DNA of 7,946 nucleotides from JAJPJX01 sp964568355 (lineage in GTDB: Bacteria; Acidobacteriota; Terriglobia; Bryobacterales; Bryobacteraceae). Where the stretch lies: positions 1-7,946 of the forward strand of contig CAZMRK010000607.1 of NCBI GenBank assembly GCA_964568355.1, read 5' to 3'. Positions 6,018 to 7,946 of the stretch are shown here, in pieces. The notes under the pieces are model-generated. The model worked only from the letters and a program-made list of their open reading frames with translations, made no database searches and was not told the origin of the DNA. The position numbers and the translations under genes were made by a program. The stretch's first letter is position 1, and the number at the start of each line of letters is the position of its first letter.

Positions 6018-6482
6018 ATGCGGACACCGTGGCTCACTCGCTCGTCGATCCTTTGGCTCCTGCTGCTTGCCGCCCTGGCCCTCGCGCAGAGCGGCGCCGA
6101 CCCCTGGACCAATGCGGATCTGCTCGATCCGGCCAAATTTGCCGCCACTCTTCAGGCGGGCAAGGCGCCTACCATCCTATGTGTGGCCTTTCCCGTGTTA
6201 TACCGAAACCGGCACATCGTCCATGCCGTTTATGCCGGACCCGGTTATAAGCCCGAGGGCATCGAATTGCTGAAAAAGTCGGTGGCCGGTCTGCCCAAAG
6301 ACGCCGAGATCGTCCTTTATTGCGGCTGCTGCCCCATGGTGAAGTGCCCCAATATTCGCCCTTCCTATCGTGTGCTGAAAGAGATGGGATTTACTCGCGT
6401 GAAGGTGCTGCATATCCCCACCAACATGCACCTGGATTGGTACCAAAAGGGGTATCCAAGCGAGCCTGGTAGCGCATCGTAG
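6018..6482 (+). CDS. Exported rhodanese-like domain protein with CGCC-x4-C loop
   Basis: This 154-residue protein starts with a clear signal peptide: Arg8 in the basic N-terminal part, a hydrophobic core ILWLLLLAALALA (11-23) and a likely cut before Gln24, so it should act in the periplasm. The mature part has the rhodanese order: a strand TILCVAF (52-58), the segment IVHAVYAGPG (67-76), then IVLYCGCCPMVKCPN (98-112) in the active-loop position, Arg114, and the end GFTRVKVLHIP to DWYQKGYP (124-147). Cys102 occupies the position of the catalytic cysteine, but Cys104, Cys105 and Cys110 in the same loop are unusual and suggest redox or metal binding as well as, or instead of, sulfur transfer. 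ATG at 6018 is chosen because it opens the signal peptide; GTG at 5985 would spoil it. Its partner and substrate are unknown. It lies 42 bases behind the transporter. Confidence 0.75.
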   Translation: MRTPWLTRSSILWLLLLAALALAQSGADPWTNADLLDPAKFAATLQAGKAPTILCVAFPVLYRNRHIVHAVYAGPGYKPEGIELLKKSVAGLPKDAEIVLYCGCCPMVKCPNIRPSYRVLKEMGFTRVKVLHIPTNMHLDWYQKGYPSEPGSAS

Positions 6483-6495
6483 CGCCTTGTGGGGA

Positions 6496-6546
6496 CCGGA
6501 CCCTCAGTCCGGCAAACCGAGCGCCGGTTCAAACCGGTGTGCCGGC
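6496..6546. repeat. Palindromic intergenic element between convergent genes; possible bidirectional terminator
   Basis: The 95-base gap between the rhodanese-like gene and rhaT (convergent) holds consecutive inverted repeats. CCGGAC (6496-6501) pairs with GTCCGG (6507-6512) over a 5-base loop. CCGGT (6524-6528) pairs with ACCGG (6533-6537) over a 4-base loop. GCCGG (6523-6527) could alternatively pair with CCGGC (6542-6546). A C-run follows (6552-6558) but no T-run, so it is not a classic intrinsic terminator. The repeated CCGG-centred arms suggest a REP-type dispersed element, which needs a genome-wide search to prove. Confidence 0.5.
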
Positions 6547-6577
6547 TGAAGCCCCCCCACTTGATAACACAGGAGTC

Positions 6578-7573
6578 CTAGCTCTGCGTGCCCAGCGCAA
6601 TCACCACGAGCGCCACGATCATGACGGCGTTTCCGAGGGCCAGATAGCGGTATGCTTTGGGGCCCGCTCCTTGCCACTCGCCGGTGAGCATGCCCCAGAA
6701 ATTCGCCACCAGCACTACCACGGTCATGAACAGCGGCCAGCCCAGCACCTCACCGAGCGGACCTAACCGTGCTGAGCCGAGTCCGTAGAAGAACATGCCG
6801 AACATCCATAGGAAGCCCATCAGACCTGCGAGTCCCAGGCCTCGCCAGGTGATCGGCTTGCGGGATCGCTTGCGGATCAGGAGGTAGACGCAATAGCCGG
6901 CATTTAGAAAGAAGCCCGAGGAAATCGCCAACGCCAGAATAGCAATCGACGCGTTGGCCGGATTTGCTCCGGCGCGCGCGGCTTCCGCTGAAATCGGACT
7001 GCCAAACGCCAGGCTGAAATTCATCATGGGAGAGGTCACGCCGGCCGCGACGCAGATCATCAAACCCCGGGCCAGGTTGCCGCTTCTGGCCTGTCCCAAA
7101 GCCGCTTCTTTGAGCGCTCCGGCCCGTGAGCAGAGGACCACGCCGGCGATGACGATCAACAGGCCCAGGGCGAGCAAGGCGCCGCGCCGTGTCATTACCT
7201 GCTCCGGATGCAATACGGCCAGGGGAACCAGCGCGCCGACAGCAGCCGTCAGCGAAATGATTACCGCGAAGGCCAGAGCAGTACCTACACGGGCCACTCC
7301 CAATCCGAATAATACTGAGCCGACGCCCCAACCCATGCCAAACAGGGTCGCCAGCGCAAGCGGCCCCCAACCGACGTTCGCATAGACCGCGAGCGGCTGC
7401 GGGATGACACCCGCCACCAGCAGCCAGGGGCAGACAATCATGCCCGCTATCGAATACAGCAGCCAGCCCATCTCCCAGGGCCAGCCGCCCAGAAACTTTT
7501 GTGGGATCGTGAAACTGCCCTGCATCGCGCCTCCAGCGAGGATGAGCAGCAGACCCAGCCACAATTCATTCAT
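6578..7573 (-). CDS. rhaT: L-rhamnose-proton symporter (RhaT family)
   Basis: This 331-residue protein of about ten hydrophobic segments belongs to the RhaT family of the drug/metabolite transporter superfamily and should import L-rhamnose with protons across the inner membrane. Family features are the opening MQGSFTIPQKFLGGWPWEMGW (17-37), WGVGSVLFGLGVARVGTALAFAVI (82-105), SPMMNFSLAFG (181-191) and LGPLGEVLGWPLFM (270-283). The length is close to the 344 residues of E. coli RhaT. The start is uncertain. ATG at 7573 (MNELWLG) leads straight into the first helix; ATG at 7585 adds four residues and ATG at 7621 adds sixteen mostly polar ones; none has a Shine-Dalgarno. A perfect inverted repeat lies just before 7573. 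It is divergent from the DUF1080 gene and shares a function with rhaM and the glycosidase about 4 kb away. Transport of another deoxy sugar cannot be excluded. Confidence 0.85.
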   Translation of the reverse strand: MNELWLGLLLILAGGAMQGSFTIPQKFLGGWPWEMGWLLYSIAGMIVCPWLLVAGVIPQPLAVYANVGWGPLALATLFGMGWGVGSVLFGLGVARVGTALAFAVIISLTAAVGALVPLAVLHPEQVMTRRGALLALGLLIVIAGVVLCSRAGALKEAALGQARSGNLARGLMICVAAGVTSPMMNFSLAFGSPISAEAARAGANPANASIAILALAISSGFFLNAGYCVYLLIRKRSRKPITWRGLGLAGLMGFLWMFGMFFYGLGSARLGPLGEVLGWPLFMTVVVLVANFWGMLTGEWQGAGPKAYRYLALGNAVMIVALVVIALGTQS

Positions 7574-7577
7574 ATTG

Positions 7578-7599
7578 GCAGCCATTTGGTTATGGCTGC
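7578..7599. promoter_or_regulatory. Perfect inverted repeat at the rhaT start
   Basis: GCAGCCAT (7578-7585) and ATGGCTGC (7592-7599) are exact reverse complements separated by 6 bases. The repeat ends 4 bases before the ATG at 7573 and contains the alternative ATG at 7585. It could be an operator for a sugar-responsive regulator, or an mRNA hairpin that hides the start region. No regulator gene is in the window. Confidence 0.45.
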
Positions 7600-7629
7600 G
7601 TGTAATGGTAGCACCGGGCATGTGCGTGG

Positions 7630-7657
7630 AAAGCCCGTTGCAGACCGAGGCTTTGCA
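7630..7657. promoter_or_regulatory. Weak inverted and direct repeats in the rhaT-DUF1080 divergent gap
   Basis: The divergent gap holds AAAGCC (7630-7635) facing GGCTTT (7649-7654), and two direct copies of TTGCA (7638-7642, 7653-7657). This is where a shared regulator of both genes would bind, but 5-6-base repeats of this kind can occur by chance. No convincing -35/-10 pair is seen for either gene. Confidence 0.2.
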
Positions 7658-7696
7658 TTTTCAATAGACTGTAAGGTGGGAGGAAAATCCAATTCA

Positions 7697-7946
7697 ATGC
7701 TTCGGCGCTCGTTCTTAGGCTCCGCCGCGCTTTTGCCGGGACTCCGTCCGGCCTTTGCCGCCTCTGGCCAGTGGCAGCAGCTTTTCAATGGGAAAGATCT
7801 CACCGGCTGGGAGCATGTCGGCAAGGGCTCCATGTTGGTGGAAGATGGGCTGATCCGCACGCAGGGAGGCATGGGTCTGCTTTGGTGGACCGGCGGCAAG
7901 ATCTCCGATTGCGCTATCCGGGTCGTGTTCAAAATGCGGGACCGGA
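7697..7946 (+). CDS. Tat-exported DUF1080 (3-keto-disaccharide hydrolase family) protein, 3' truncated by window edge
   Basis: Only the first 83 codons are present. Residues 1-22 form a twin-arginine leader: MLRRSFLGSAALLPG has the RR-x-F-L-G core, followed by a short hydrophobic stretch and AFAA before the mature start. The mature protein opens with WQQLFNGKDLTGWEHVGKGS (26-45) and VEDGLIRTQGG (48-58), the standard beginning of DUF1080 (3-keto-disaccharide hydrolase, concanavalin-like fold) proteins, then IRVVFKMRDR. Full-length relatives have about 200-280 residues. Such proteins are abundant in Planctomycetota and Acidobacteriota and are linked to cleavage of 3-keto-glycosides after oxidation by GFO/IDH-type dehydrogenases. 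A GGGAGGA (7678-7684) precedes the ATG at a rather long distance (13 bases from GGAGG). It is divergent from rhaT, which supports a part in sugar use; the substrate is unknown. Confidence 0.82.
   Translation, partial: MLRRSFLGSAALLPGLRPAFAASGQWQQLFNGKDLTGWEHVGKGSMLVEDGLIRTQGGMGLLWWTGGKISDCAIRVVFKMRDR

Noticed and set aside
4721..6250. Open frame of 509 codons on the plus strand across the transporter and rhodanese-like genes.
   Set aside because: It is out of frame with two genes that carry clear family motifs, and its Arg/Gly/Ala-rich translation is typical of a GC-rich shadow frame.
6750..7562. Open frame of 270 codons on the minus strand inside rhaT.
   Set aside because: It is out of frame with rhaT, whose membrane segments and family motifs are convincing.
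7570..7932. Open frame of 120 codons on the minus strand over the DUF1080 gene start.
   Set aside because: It is antisense to a CDS with a Tat leader and DUF1080 motif, has no recognisable domain, and overlaps the divergent promoter gap.
1..7946. tRNA or rRNA genes, CRISPR arrays, insertion sequences, riboswitches or phage genes.
   Set aside because: No cloverleaf-type sequence, regular spaced repeats, transposase or integrase motifs, or known aptamer pattern was recognised on either strand by eye.

Overview
The window (7946 bases, GC-rich) looks like chromosome from an Acidobacteriota member, probably of the Solibacter/Bryobacter type. This rests on the gene content (a GH106-like glycoside hydrolase, a secreted DUF1080 protein with a twin-arginine leader, an exported CGCC-type rhodanese), the scattered short palindromic intergenic repeats, and the TATAAT-like boxes placed 6-7 bases before ATG codons. 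It is an inference from family resemblance, with no marker gene in view.

Layout. Bases 1-2235 are the 3' part of a large glycoside hydrolase resembling GH106 alpha-L-rhamnosidases. It is followed 23 bases later by rhaM, L-rhamnose mutarotase (2259-2579). A DinB-family protein (2586-3062, minus) converges on rhaM with only 6 bases between the stop codons, and is divergent from a RimJ/RimL-type GNAT acetyltransferase (3104-3856). A 62-base palindromic repeat element lies between this gene and a convergent vapBC toxin-antitoxin pair (3987-4615, minus) that has a perfect 9-base-arm operator over its promoter. Divergent from vapB is an ACS-type MFS transporter (4728-5975). It is preceded by a strong extended -10 and a 14-codon leader ORF that overlaps its start codon. 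A secreted rhodanese-like protein with an unusual Cys-rich loop follows (6018-6482). A second palindromic element separates it from convergent rhaT, a rhamnose-type permease (6578-7573, minus). At the right edge a DUF1080 (3-keto-disaccharide hydrolase family) lipoprotein-like or Tat-exported protein begins at 7697 and runs out of the window.

Function. The glycosidase, RhaM and RhaT fit one task: release of L-rhamnose from plant or microbial glycans, interconversion of its anomers, and proton-coupled uptake. The MFS transporter (organic anion type) and the DUF1080 protein would suit the same oligosaccharide or sugar-acid diet. The intracellular enzymes of rhamnose breakdown (isomerase, kinase, aldolase) are not in the window. 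DinB, GNAT and VapBC look like unrelated insertions that split the sugar genes. Nothing here is clearly a new system. The points most worth a second look are the possible leaderless start signature seen at three genes, the leader ORF coupled to the transporter, the perfect inverted repeat at the rhaT start, the CGCC rhodanese, and the two repeat elements in convergent gaps.
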